Source: Acidimicrobiia bacterium (GTDB lineage: Bacteria; Actinomycetota; Acidimicrobiia; Acidimicrobiales; AC-14). From it: a DNA stretch of 64,000 nt. Positions 1-8,968 of this stretch are shown in pieces (the stretch's first letter is position 1; each line of letters starts with the position of its first letter). The position numbers were made by a program, and so were the translations under genes. Under the pieces are notes generated by a model. It did no database searches and was not told the DNA's origin. It saw nothing but the letters and a program-made list of their open reading frames with translations. Where the stretch lies: contig JAHFUR010000019.1 of the NCBI GenBank assembly GCA_023264995.1, forward strand, positions 1-64,000, in the 5' to 3' direction.

Positions 1-456
1 TCCGTCACCCGCAGCCAGCTCCTCGACCGCATCGCCGCCATGATGGGCGGCCGGGTGGCCGAGGAGATCGTCACCGGCGAGTTCAGCTCCGGGTCCCAGT
101 CCGACCTCGAGCAGGCCGGCACCCTGGCCCGGCGCATGGTGGCCGACTTCGGGATGAGCCTGAAGCTGGGGGCGTACATCACCAAGCCGTTCTCCAACGG
201 CTACCAGGGCGAGATGGGTGTCGGCTACTCCGAGCGCATCGCCGGCGAGATCGACAGCGAGACCCAGGCCATCCTGGCCGAGGCCGAGCGCCGCGCCCGC
301 GAGGTCCTGACCCTCAACCGCCCGACGCTCGACCAGCTGGCCCACGCCCTCATGGAGCAGGAGAGCCTGGAGGGCGACGCCCTCGACGAGCTGCTGCTCA
401 ACGTGAAGAGCGCCCCCTCGTCCTCGCCGGCCGAAGCCGGAGCGGGGGCCGCCTGA
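1..456 (+). CDS. ftsH: ATP-dependent zinc metalloprotease FtsH, C-terminal part (5' end outside window)
   Basis: M41 peptidase C-terminal motifs MMGGRVAEEIVTGEFSSGSQSDLEQAGTLARRMV...FGMS; frame open to window edge. Confidence 0.93.
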   Translation, partial: SVTRSQLLDRIAAMMGGRVAEEIVTGEFSSGSQSDLEQAGTLARRMVADFGMSLKLGAYITKPFSNGYQGEMGVGYSERIAGEIDSETQAILAEAERRAREVLTLNRPTLDQLAHALMEQESLEGDALDELLLNVKSAPSSSPAEAGAGAA

Positions 457-458
457 CC

Positions 459-1790
459 GTGGTCGCCGCGCCCCCGGCCACCTGTGTGAACCATCGCCGC
501 CGGCCCCGGGTGGCCACGTGCAGCACGTGCGGCAACGCCCTGTGCGCGGACTGCGTGGTCCATACCGGCGTCGGGGTGAAGTGCCGGAGCTGCACGGGCG
601 TCAAGGCGGCCAAGCCGGCCAAGGCCGGGGCGCCGGCCGGGGCGGTGGCCCGGGCCGATGCCGGCGCCCGCTCGCCGGCGGCGCGCCGCCCGTGGGCCGC
701 CGCCCTCGTGGCCGGCGGCGTGGTTGTCCTGGCCGTCGCCGGCTTTGGCCTGGCCTCGCGCGGGTCGAGCCCGGCCACGACCGACGGGGCCAATGCCGTG
801 GCCCCCGTGGCCTTCACCGAGCGCCAGAGCGAGTTCGTCGGCCCCGGTGGCCAGCGCCTCGGCGGCACCCTGACCCTGCCCGGGAGCGGCCCGGCCGACG
901 GCTCGACGGTGCCGGCGGTGCTCATCATCCCCGGCCTCGGCGCCCTCGACCGCAACTCGGTGGTGGCTGCCAACCCGCCCGACGCCGCTCGCGACGCCCT
1001 GGTGTCCACGGTCGGCGGCGTCGGCCTGAGCTCGGGTGACCCGCTGTACCGCGACCTGAGCGAGGCCCTCGCCCGGGCCGGCATCGCCAGCTTCCGTTAC
1101 GACCGGCGGGGTTCCACCGCCATCCCGGTCAAGGACACCAAGCTGTCCTTCGACGACGAGGTGGGCGATGCCAAAGCCGCCCTCGAGCTCCTGAGCAAGC
1201 GCCAGGAGATCGGCGTGGCCCCGCTCGCCGTCCTGGGCCACGACACGGGCGCGCTCGTCGCCATGCGGGCCGCGGCCGGCAACCAGCGGGTGAAGGCCGT
1301 CGTCGCCGTCTCCCTGCCTTCCCGGCCCCTGGGCGACGTCCTGGTGTCCGACCTGACCCGTTCCCGCGGCGCGGCGGTGGGCGACGCCTTCCGGGCCGCC
1401 GCAGCCACGCTCCGGTCCTCGGGCAAGGCGCCGGCGGCCGAGACCCTCCCCGACATCATCCGGCCCATCTTCGCCCCCGGCCAGGACGCCTACCTCACCG
1501 CGCTCTTCGCCGTCGACCCGCTGGCCGAGGTCGGCCGGCTGGCCCAGCCCGTGCTCCTGGTGCGGGGCGGCGGCGACCCCACCGTCGTGGCCGCCGACAC
1601 CGAGCGCATGTCGCAGTCGCTGCGCACCGGGGGCCAGGTCATGGTCGGCAGCGCCGACGCTGACCACAACCTGACCCTGGCCGGCGCGGCCCACGAGCAC
1701 AGCAACAGCCCCATCCCCCAGGTGACCCACCGCGACACCGACGCCATCGGCGGCCTCACGGCCTGGGTCAAGTCGAACCTCGCCGGCTGA
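459..1790 (+). CDS. Membrane-anchored alpha/beta hydrolase with N-terminal B-box/zinc-ribbon-like Cys cluster
   Basis: N-term CVNHRRRPRVATCSTCGNALCADCVVHTGVGVKCRSC, then TM segment, then hydrolase motifs (YDRRGST, VLGHDTGALVAMRAA, ADADHNL). Confidence 0.75.
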   Translation: MVAAPPATCVNHRRRPRVATCSTCGNALCADCVVHTGVGVKCRSCTGVKAAKPAKAGAPAGAVARADAGARSPAARRPWAAALVAGGVVVLAVAGFGLASRGSSPATTDGANAVAPVAFTERQSEFVGPGGQRLGGTLTLPGSGPADGSTVPAVLIIPGLGALDRNSVVAANPPDAARDALVSTVGGVGLSSGDPLYRDLSEALARAGIASFRYDRRGSTAIPVKDTKLSFDDEVGDAKAALELLSKRQEIGVAPLAVLGHDTGALVAMRAAAGNQRVKAVVAVSLPSRPLGDVLVSDLTRSRGAAVGDAFRAAAATLRSSGKAPAAETLPDIIRPIFAPGQDAYLTALFAVDPLAEVGRLAQPVLLVRGGGDPTVVAADTERMSQSLRTGGQVMVGSADADHNLTLAGAAHEHSNSPIPQVTHRDTDAIGGLTAWVKSNLAG

Positions 1791-1838
1791 CGCCGGCGGG
1801 CCCAGCACCACCCCATACCCCGACGAAGGGAATTGCGC

Positions 1839-3560
1839 ATGCGCAGGCGGACGTTGGCACTCCGGGCATCGGCGGTGGTCGGGGCTGGTGTCCTCCTGGC
1901 CCAAGGGGCCGCCTTCGGCGCCGGGACGGCCCCGATCGGGCTGACCAAGCCGGTCTCGGCCAGCAGGACCAACCTCGACCCGGGGCGGATGTACTCGAGC
2001 CCCGCCTTCGCGGTGGACCCCCGGAACCCCATGCGCATCATCGCCACCGCGGCCGACCTCCGGTCGCGTCGGTGCGAGGCCATGCGGTCCCTCGACGGCG
2101 GCCAGACCTGGACGCTCCTCGACGCCGCGCCGGCCCTGCCGTCGTACCCCTCGTGCTCGCAGAGCCAGGGCGGCGTGGTCCAGGCACCCGTGGCCTTCGG
2201 GCGCAACGGGATGCTCTACATCGCCTCCGGCGCGTGGGACGACCAGGACGGCACCCGCACGGGCGGGGCCATTTCCGTGTCCCGGTCGGCCAACCTCGGC
2301 GACACCTGGGACAGCACGCTCGTCTACACGGCCCGGGGCAAGACCGGTGAGGCGGCCGAGAACGTGCGCCCGGCCCAGGGCCTGGTGGTCAACACCACGA
2401 CGGGGAGCGACGACGTCGTCTTCGTGAGCTTCAACATCACCAAGTCCGGCTTCACCGCGCCGAACGCGGTGCCGGCGGTGCCCGTGGTCGCGGTGTCGCG
2501 TGACGGTGGGCGCACCTTCGGCGCCCCGGTCGACCTGTCGGCCGGCCAGTTCGACGCCGCCCCGGTGCGGGCCCAGGCCCTGACCTCGCGGACCACGGTC
2601 ACCCTGGCCCCCGGGGTCACCACCACCAGCACCACCGCCCCGGCGGCCGGCTCCAAGGCGGCCCAGCCCGACCAGGCGGCCAACTTCGGCGGGAGCAACG
2701 CCCGGCTGGCCATCGACAAGAAGGGCACCGTCTACGCCCTCTGGTCCTCGGGTGCGTCGAACATCACGCCGGCCCCGCCGGCCGGCCGGTTCCTGTCCAA
2801 GTCCACCGACGCCGGCAAGACGTGGACGACCATCCAGACCATGCCGTTCAGCTACGACAACGCCGGCCCCCGGTTCGCGGTGAGCCCCTCCGGCGTGCTG
2901 CACATCGTCTACCAGCGCAACCCCAAGCCCGACCTGGCCGGGTACGGGGAGATCTACCACCAGGCCTCCACCGATGGTGGCAAGAGCTGGAGCGACCCCA
3001 AGGTCATCACCGACGACAACGAGAAGGACCTGCGGGGCCAGTACATCCCGAACATCAGCGTGGCCCCCAACGGCCGGGTCGACGCGGTGTGGTGGGACAC
3101 CCGTGACGACCCGGGCATCCGCTCCAACGACGTCTACTACGCCTACAGCAACGACAACGGCAAGACGTGGAGCAAGAACCAGCGCATCACCGACCAGACC
3201 GTCGACCGCCGGGTCGGCGTCTGGGGCGACAACTACGACATCACGTCGCCGCCCGGGCTGACCTCCGCGAACGCCTACGTCGTCATCGGCTGGGACGACA
3301 CCCGCAACACCTTCGACAACTACACCATCGGCATCAACGGCGAACGGGGCGGCGGCCTCCAGGATGTCTTCACCGCGGTCGAGCAGTTCTCGATCGTCGG
3401 CCCGGCCAACAACAACACGGCCCGGGTCGTCCTGGCCGCCGTGGCCGGCCTGCTCTTCGTGGGCCTGGTCCTCCTCGGCGTGGCCATGGCGGCGAAGCGG
3501 CGCACCGGCGCGCCGGCCCCAGCCAGGGCCGGCGCCCAGGCCAAGGCCAAGGTCGGCTGA
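1839..3560 (+). CDS. BNR/sialidase-like repeat protein, signal peptide and C-terminal TM anchor
   Basis: Repeated Asp-box motifs (SLDGGQTW, SRDGGRTF, STDAGKTW, STDGGKSW, SNDNGKTW), C-term hydrophobic helix followed by KRR. Confidence 0.85.
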   Translation: MRRRTLALRASAVVGAGVLLAQGAAFGAGTAPIGLTKPVSASRTNLDPGRMYSSPAFAVDPRNPMRIIATAADLRSRRCEAMRSLDGGQTWTLLDAAPALPSYPSCSQSQGGVVQAPVAFGRNGMLYIASGAWDDQDGTRTGGAISVSRSANLGDTWDSTLVYTARGKTGEAAENVRPAQGLVVNTTTGSDDVVFVSFNITKSGFTAPNAVPAVPVVAVSRDGGRTFGAPVDLSAGQFDAAPVRAQALTSRTTVTLAPGVTTTSTTAPAAGSKAAQPDQAANFGGSNARLAIDKKGTVYALWSSGASNITPAPPAGRFLSKSTDAGKTWTTIQTMPFSYDNAGPRFAVSPSGVLHIVYQRNPKPDLAGYGEIYHQASTDGGKSWSDPKVITDDNEKDLRGQYIPNISVAPNGRVDAVWWDTRDDPGIRSNDVYYAYSNDNGKTWSKNQRITDQTVDRRVGVWGDNYDITSPPGLTSANAYVVIGWDDTRNTFDNYTIGINGERGGGLQDVFTAVEQFSIVGPANNNTARVVLAAVAGLLFVGLVLLGVAMAAKRRTGAPAPARAGAQAKAKVG

Positions 3561-3580
3561 GCCGGCAGCCGGCACGCGTG

Positions 3581-3622
3581 TGGTCAATCGGAGGTGCTCT
3601 GTCACCACCGATTGACCAAACG
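3581..3622. repeat. Palindromic element copy A
   Basis: TGGTCAATCGGAGGTG-ctctgt-CACCACCGATTGACCA followed by AACG. Confidence 0.65.
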
Positions 3623-3669
3623 CTCAAGTGGTACGGAACATCAGGGATCGACACAGGGGGAAATGTCTT

Positions 3670-5397
3670 ATGAGGAAGTGGTCGTTCGGTGCCCGAGTGG
3701 CGACGGTGCTCGGCGCCGGCGTGCTCCTGGCCCAGGGCTCGGCCCTGGCCCAGGGGGGCCCGCTGGCGTTGACCAAGCCGGTCCAGGCCACCAAGGACAG
3801 CCTCGATCCCGGGCGGCTCTTCACGCCGCCGACGTTCGCCATCGACCCGTCGAACTCCATGCGGGTGGTCGCCGGCGTGGCCGACCTGCGGTCACGGCGG
3901 TGCAGCGCGCTGCGGTCCCTCGACGGCGGCCAGAGCTGGAAGATCCTCGAGGCGTCGCCGGCGCTGGCGTCGTACCCGTTCTGCACCCAGGGCCAGGGCG
4001 GCGTGATCCAGGCGCCCATGGCCTTCGGTCGCAACGGCAACCTGTACATGGCCATGGGCGGCTGGGACGACCAGGACGGCACCCGCAACGCCGGCGCCAT
4101 CACCCTGGCCCGCTCGAAGAACTTCGGCGACACCTGGGAGACGGTGCTGGTCTACAACGCCCGGGGCAAGACGGGTGACGGGGCCGAGAACGTCCGGCCC
4201 GTCCACGCGTTGGCCGTCGACAGCACGTCGGGCAGCGACGACACCGTCTACGTCACGTTCAACATCTCCAAGCCCAACCTGGTGGCCCCCAACGCCGCGC
4301 CCGCCCTGCCGATGGTGGCCGTGAGCCACGACGGCGGGCGCACCTTCGGCGAGCCGACCAACCTGGCCGACAAGCTCTTCGACTCCCAGGCCGTGCGCGA
4401 CCAGGCCTTCGGGGCGGTCACCACCACCACGGCCGCACCCGGGCCCACGACCACCACCACGGCCCCCGCGGCCGGCTCCAAGGCGGCCACGCCCAACCAG
4501 GCGGCCAACTTCGCCGGGAGCGCCGGCCGGGCCAGCATCACCGCCGGCGTCGACGGCAAGGGCACGGCGTACGTGCTCTGGCTCACCGGCACGGCCAACG
4601 TCACGCCGGCGCCGCCCTCGGCTCGGATGCTGTCAACGTCGAAGGACGGCGGCAAGACCTGGACCACCACCCAGACCATGCCCTTCAGCTACGACAACGC
4701 CAGCCCCCGCATGGCCGTGAGCGCCGACGGGGTGATCCACATCGTCTACGGCAAGAACCCCAAGCCCGACATCGCCGGCTACGGCGACATCTACCACCAG
4801 GCCTCCTCCGACGGCGGCAAGACGTGGAGCGAGCCGAAGGTCCTGACCGACGACAACCCGGCCACCCTGCGCGGGCAGTACTTCCCCAACCTGAGCGTGG
4901 CCCCCAACGGGCGGGTCGACGTGGTGTGGTGGGACACCCGTGACGACCCTGGCCTGCGGATGAACGACGTCTACTACGCCTACAGCACCGACGACGGGAA
5001 GACGTGGAGCGCCAACAAGCGCATCTCCGACCAGAGCGTCGACCGGCGCCTGGGTGTCTGGGGGGCGAACTACGACATCAGCTCGCCGCCGGCGGTGGGG
5101 TCCACCAACGCCTTCGCCCTCTTCGGCTGGGACGACACCCGCAACACCGCGTCCTTCTACGACCCGAAGGTCACCTCTGAGTTCGGTGGCGGGTTGCAGG
5201 ACGTCTACACGTCGGTGGAGCAGTTCTCGGTGGTCGGCCCGGCCAACAACGACACGGCCCGCATCGTGCTGGCCGCGGTCGTCGGCCTGCTCTTCGTCGG
5301 CCTGGTGCTGCTCGGGGTGGCCCTTGCGGCCAAGCGCCGCAACGGTCCGCCCGTCACCAAGACCGTCGGCGAGCAGGCCACGACCAAAGTCGGCTGA
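3670..5397 (+). CDS. BNR/sialidase-like repeat protein, tandem paralogue of the preceding gene
   Basis: Near collinear with 1839..3560; same Asp boxes and C-term TM; ATG 3670 preferred over upstream GTG. Confidence 0.85.
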   Translation: MRKWSFGARVATVLGAGVLLAQGSALAQGGPLALTKPVQATKDSLDPGRLFTPPTFAIDPSNSMRVVAGVADLRSRRCSALRSLDGGQSWKILEASPALASYPFCTQGQGGVIQAPMAFGRNGNLYMAMGGWDDQDGTRNAGAITLARSKNFGDTWETVLVYNARGKTGDGAENVRPVHALAVDSTSGSDDTVYVTFNISKPNLVAPNAAPALPMVAVSHDGGRTFGEPTNLADKLFDSQAVRDQAFGAVTTTTAAPGPTTTTTAPAAGSKAATPNQAANFAGSAGRASITAGVDGKGTAYVLWLTGTANVTPAPPSARMLSTSKDGGKTWTTTQTMPFSYDNASPRMAVSADGVIHIVYGKNPKPDIAGYGDIYHQASSDGGKTWSEPKVLTDDNPATLRGQYFPNLSVAPNGRVDVVWWDTRDDPGLRMNDVYYAYSTDDGKTWSANKRISDQSVDRRLGVWGANYDISSPPAVGSTNAFALFGWDDTRNTASFYDPKVTSEFGGGLQDVYTSVEQFSVVGPANNDTARIVLAAVVGLLFVGLVLLGVALAAKRRNGPPVTKTVGEQATTKVG

Positions 5398-5424
5398 AAA
5401 TCCACCTCGGCCGCCGCTTGCGCG

Positions 5425-5454
5425 CCGCCCGGCACCCGCTAGGGTGCCGGGCGG
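5425..5454. promoter_or_regulatory. 13-bp perfect inverted repeat (CCGCCCGGCACCC-GCTA-GGGTGCCGGGCGG) overlapping a TAGGGT -10-like box and the start of the next gene
   Basis: Direct reading of both arms 5425..5437 and 5442..5454. Confidence 0.6.
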
Positions 5455-7061
5455 TGTTGCGCGTTCGCTCCCTCATCGTCACAGTGCTCCTCACCGCCCT
5501 GGTGGCCGTCGGCTGTTCCAGCGGCGGCGGCACCGATACCAGCACCGACGAGCCCACCGAGCCGCGGGCGGCCAACCAGGATCTCCGCGTCGCCGTGGGC
5601 GACGACCCGTTCATGGCCGGCAACCCGGCCGCGCTCGACATCGGCATCCGCACCAACGGGCCCAACCCCGGCATCTTCGAGACGCTCACCCGGCTGAGCC
5701 CCACCTACGGCGTCGAGGCCGCGCTGGCCGAGCGCTGGGAGTCGCCCAACCCCAAGACGTGGCGGTTCTTCCTGCGCCACAACGTCACCTTCCACAACGG
5801 GGCGGCGTTCAACGCCGAGGCGGTCGTCGCCGCCCTCGACAGCTTCTCGGCCCGCCAGACCCGGCCGCGGGGGCTCGACAAGGGCACGGCCAAGGCCACC
5901 GCCGACGACGTCGTCGAGGTCAACCTCACCGCCGACAACACCCGCCTGCCCGAGCAGCTGTCCAACCCGAGCATGGCCATCCTGGCGCCCGGCACCCGCG
6001 CCGGCGCCGGCGACACGCCCGAGACCACGCCCACCGGCACCGGGCCGTTCAGCTTCCTGTCGTACTCCAAGGGCACCGAGCTCAAGATGAAGGCCAACGA
6101 GAAGTACTGGGCCGGCGCCCCCCAGCTGCGCACGCTCGCCTTCAAGTTCGGCCCCGAGAAGGACGCCAGCCGCCTGCTGGCCACCCGCCAGGTGGAGATC
6201 GCCGGCATGGTGGCCTACGCCAACCTGGCCTCGGTGTCGGGCCGCACCGACCGCAACGTGCAGTCCCGGCCCGGCCAGGCCGTCTACCTGCTGCTGAACA
6301 ACGGCGGGATCGACCAGTGGACCACCCTGAAGGACGACAACGTCCGCAAGGCCATCGCCCAGACCATCGACCGCAAGGAGGTCACCAAGGCCGGCTGGGA
6401 CGGCCACGGTGACGACAGCACCACCCTGATCCCCGAGATCGTTCTCGGCACCGACGCGGCCGACCGGGTCCGCCCGCTGCCCCTCAACCCCAACGAGGCC
6501 AAGAAGACCCTCGACGGGGCCGGCTGGGCGGCCACGCTGCCCAACGGCATGCGGGCCAAGGACGGCAAGCCGTTGAGCATCAAGCTGCTGCTCTCGAAGC
6601 CGTCCGACCAGACCAAGGCGGCCGAGACCATCAAGGCCGAGCTGGCCGCCGTCGGCATCGACGTCGCCGTCCAGGACCCGGGCGCCGACCAGCCGGGCAC
6701 GCTGATCAACAACGCCTCCTTCGACATGTACCTCGACGTGCGGGCCCAGGACGATGCCAACCCGTGCGCCCTGTGCCGGTTCTTTACCATCCGCCCCGGC
6801 GGCCAGCTCAGCTTCTCGGGCTCGGTCGGCGGTGGCCCCAAGGTCGACGACGCCTATGACCGCATCTTCTCGGCCCCCTCCATCGACACCGCCCGCCGGA
6901 CGGCGGCCGACATCATGCAGGTGGTCACGGCCGAGAAGATCACGGCCATCTCCATCGCCGCCCTCCGCACCGAGTGGCTCATCTCACCCCGGGTCCGTGG
7001 GTTCGACCCGGCGGTGCTCACCGGCGACCAGCGCTGGGACGGCGTGTACCTCACGGTGTGA
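5454..7061 (+). CDS. ABC transporter substrate-binding lipoprotein, SBP family 5 (peptide/nickel type)
   Basis: Lipobox LVAVGC at N-term; SBP_bac_5 motifs (NPGIFETLTRLSPTYGVEAALAERWE, TWRFFLRHNVTFHNG). Confidence 0.85.
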   Translation: MLRVRSLIVTVLLTALVAVGCSSGGGTDTSTDEPTEPRAANQDLRVAVGDDPFMAGNPAALDIGIRTNGPNPGIFETLTRLSPTYGVEAALAERWESPNPKTWRFFLRHNVTFHNGAAFNAEAVVAALDSFSARQTRPRGLDKGTAKATADDVVEVNLTADNTRLPEQLSNPSMAILAPGTRAGAGDTPETTPTGTGPFSFLSYSKGTELKMKANEKYWAGAPQLRTLAFKFGPEKDASRLLATRQVEIAGMVAYANLASVSGRTDRNVQSRPGQAVYLLLNNGGIDQWTTLKDDNVRKAIAQTIDRKEVTKAGWDGHGDDSTTLIPEIVLGTDAADRVRPLPLNPNEAKKTLDGAGWAATLPNGMRAKDGKPLSIKLLLSKPSDQTKAAETIKAELAAVGIDVAVQDPGADQPGTLINNASFDMYLDVRAQDDANPCALCRFFTIRPGGQLSFSGSVGGGPKVDDAYDRIFSAPSIDTARRTAADIMQVVTAEKITAISIAALRTEWLISPRVRGFDPAVLTGDQRWDGVYLTV

Positions 7062-8560
7062 GGGCACGGGCCGGCGTTGCCGCCGTCGCCGGCCTCGCCG
7101 GCCTGGTCCTCCTCCTGACCGGCTCCCGGGCGGTCCCGGCCCGGCTGAAGCCGGCGTCGCCCGACTTCGTGAACGCTGACCGCCCGGGCATCAACGCCCA
7201 CAACTCACCGTCGGTGGCGCGGAGCCCGGTGGCCCCGGCCACGCTGGCCCTGGGCGACCGCATCGACACGCCGCGGTTCTCCTGCTCGGTGTCGCTGTCC
7301 ACCACCGCCGGCGACAGTTGGAAGCCGCTGGCCCTGCCCCTGCCCGTCGACGCCCCCAACTGCCACCAGCCCGACGTGGCCTTCGACGCCGCCGGCCACC
7401 TGCTCGTCCTGTACACCGCCACCGGCGGCCGCTTCAACCAGCCGGTCGGGGTGTGGCTCCAGCGTTTCGACGGCGAGACGCCGTCGGGGCCGGCGGCCCG
7501 GGTAGCGCCGGCCGAGGCCTTCCACGCCCGGATGGCCGTCGACGGGGCCCAGGTGTGGGTCACATGGGTACAGGCCGACGGGGCCGCCGACAAGCCGCTG
7601 GGCTTCGGCACCACGCCGGCGCCGGTGCGGCTGGCCCGTTCCACCGACGGAGGCGCGACCTTCGCCCCGCCCGTGACGGTGAGCGCCGGCCGCCGGGTGG
7701 TGCAGCCCTCGCCGGTGGCCCTCGGCGGCGGCCGGCTGGTGGTGGGCGCCTATGACCTGGCCGAGGACTTCTCCGACTACGAGGCCCGCCACGGCGGCCA
7801 GGGCGGCCCCCCGCCCGAGGAACGGTGGCGGGTGGTGTCGTGGACCTCCACCGACGCCGGCGCCACGTTCGGCCCGCCGGTCACGGTGGCCGCCGACCTG
7901 GTCGCGCCCGCCCGCATCATCGTCAACCTGGCGCCGGCGCCGAGCTTCGCCCGCGACCCGAGCGCCGAGGGGCGGGTCTACGCCGCCTGGGACGCCGGCC
8001 GGGGCGACGGGCGCGACGTGTTCCTGGCCCGCTCCGACGACGCCGGCGCCACGTGGACGGCTCCCGTCGCCGTCGCCCCCCGGCCCCGGGGCCAGTTCCT
8101 CCCGGCGGTCGGCGTCTCGCCCGCCGGCCGGGTCGACGTGGCCTTTTACGACCGCAGCGCCGATCCGGCCGACCAGCGGGCGCAGGTGACGCTGGCCTCG
8201 TCGACCGACGGCGGGCGCACCTTCCGAACCGCCACAGTGTCCGACGCCCCGTTCGACACCCGCATCGGCTTCGGCAGCCTTCAGGGGATCCCGGTGCTCG
8301 GCAGCCGCCTGGCCGTCCTGTCCGAGGCCGACCGGGCCCTGGCCTACTGGTCCGACACCAGCCGGGGCACGATCGACGACAACGTGCAGGACCTGGCCGG
8401 CGCCAGCGTCGAAATCACCGGGGCCGGCGCCCGCCGGCCGGCATTGCTGGTGCTGGGCGCCCTACTTCTCGGTGCTGGCCTTGGGCTTGGGTTTGGCCGG
8501 CGCCGGCGCAGCGACGTCGCTGGCCTCCGACCACGTGACGGTGGACCAGAGCAGGCCTAG
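7058..8560 (+). CDS. BNR/sialidase-like repeat protein with C-terminal TM
   Basis: Asp boxes (STDGGATF, STDAGATF, SDDAGATW, STDGGRTF); GTG start overlaps previous stop (GTGA). Confidence 0.8.
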   Translation: MRARAGVAAVAGLAGLVLLLTGSRAVPARLKPASPDFVNADRPGINAHNSPSVARSPVAPATLALGDRIDTPRFSCSVSLSTTAGDSWKPLALPLPVDAPNCHQPDVAFDAAGHLLVLYTATGGRFNQPVGVWLQRFDGETPSGPAARVAPAEAFHARMAVDGAQVWVTWVQADGAADKPLGFGTTPAPVRLARSTDGGATFAPPVTVSAGRRVVQPSPVALGGGRLVVGAYDLAEDFSDYEARHGGQGGPPPEERWRVVSWTSTDAGATFGPPVTVAADLVAPARIIVNLAPAPSFARDPSAEGRVYAAWDAGRGDGRDVFLARSDDAGATWTAPVAVAPRPRGQFLPAVGVSPAGRVDVAFYDRSADPADQRAQVTLASSTDGGRTFRTATVSDAPFDTRIGFGSLQGIPVLGSRLAVLSEADRALAYWSDTSRGTIDDNVQDLAGASVEITGAGARRPALLVLGALLLGAGLGLGFGRRRRSDVAGLRPRDGGPEQA

Positions 8561-8953
8561 CCCGAAGACAGCCAGCGCCGCCGACGTGTGGTAGATCGTG
8601 GCCGGCCACGGCGCTTCGTCACGGGTGGCCTCGGCCACCAGCGGGATGTGGGTGGCCATCATCCACAGGCCGGCCAGCAGCACGGTCATGCCGGCGATGA
8701 GGCGCAGGCCCCCCGGGCCCTGGGGCCGGCGGCCGGCCAGGACGCCCACGATGGAGGCCAGCACCACCAGGACGGCGGGGACGATGTGGTCGACGACCTC
8801 GGTGGAGGCGGCCACGTTGAGCTTCGGCCCGCTCCACTGGGGGAGCGACGCCCACAGGGCCACGCCGAAGCCCACCATGGGCAGGATGCGGGCCAGGTCG
8901 GGTGCCGGTGACGGTTGGGTGACCGCGGCCGGCGCGGGCTTGCTCTTGGCCAC
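8462..8953 (-). CDS. Small multi-TM membrane protein, function unknown
   Basis: Four hydrophobic segments; last gene of minus-strand operon; overlaps the end of 7058..8560 by 99 bp. Confidence 0.65.
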   Translation of the reverse strand: MAKSKPAPAAVTQPSPAPDLARILPMVGFGVALWASLPQWSGPKLNVAASTEVVDHIVPAVLVVLASIVGVLAGRRPQGPGGLRLIAGMTVLLAGLWMMATHIPLVAEATRDEAPWPATIYHTSAALAVFGLGLLWSTVTWSEASDVAAPAPAKPKPKASTEK

Positions 8954-8968
8954 CTAGACGGCTGCCAC

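Noticed and set aside
225-3608. 1127-aa minus-strand ORF antisense to ftsH end, hydrolase and BNR gene
   Set aside because: Low-complexity Gly/Arg/Val/Asp translation typical of the antisense frame of high-GC genes; no recognisable domain, and the plus-strand genes are clearly real.
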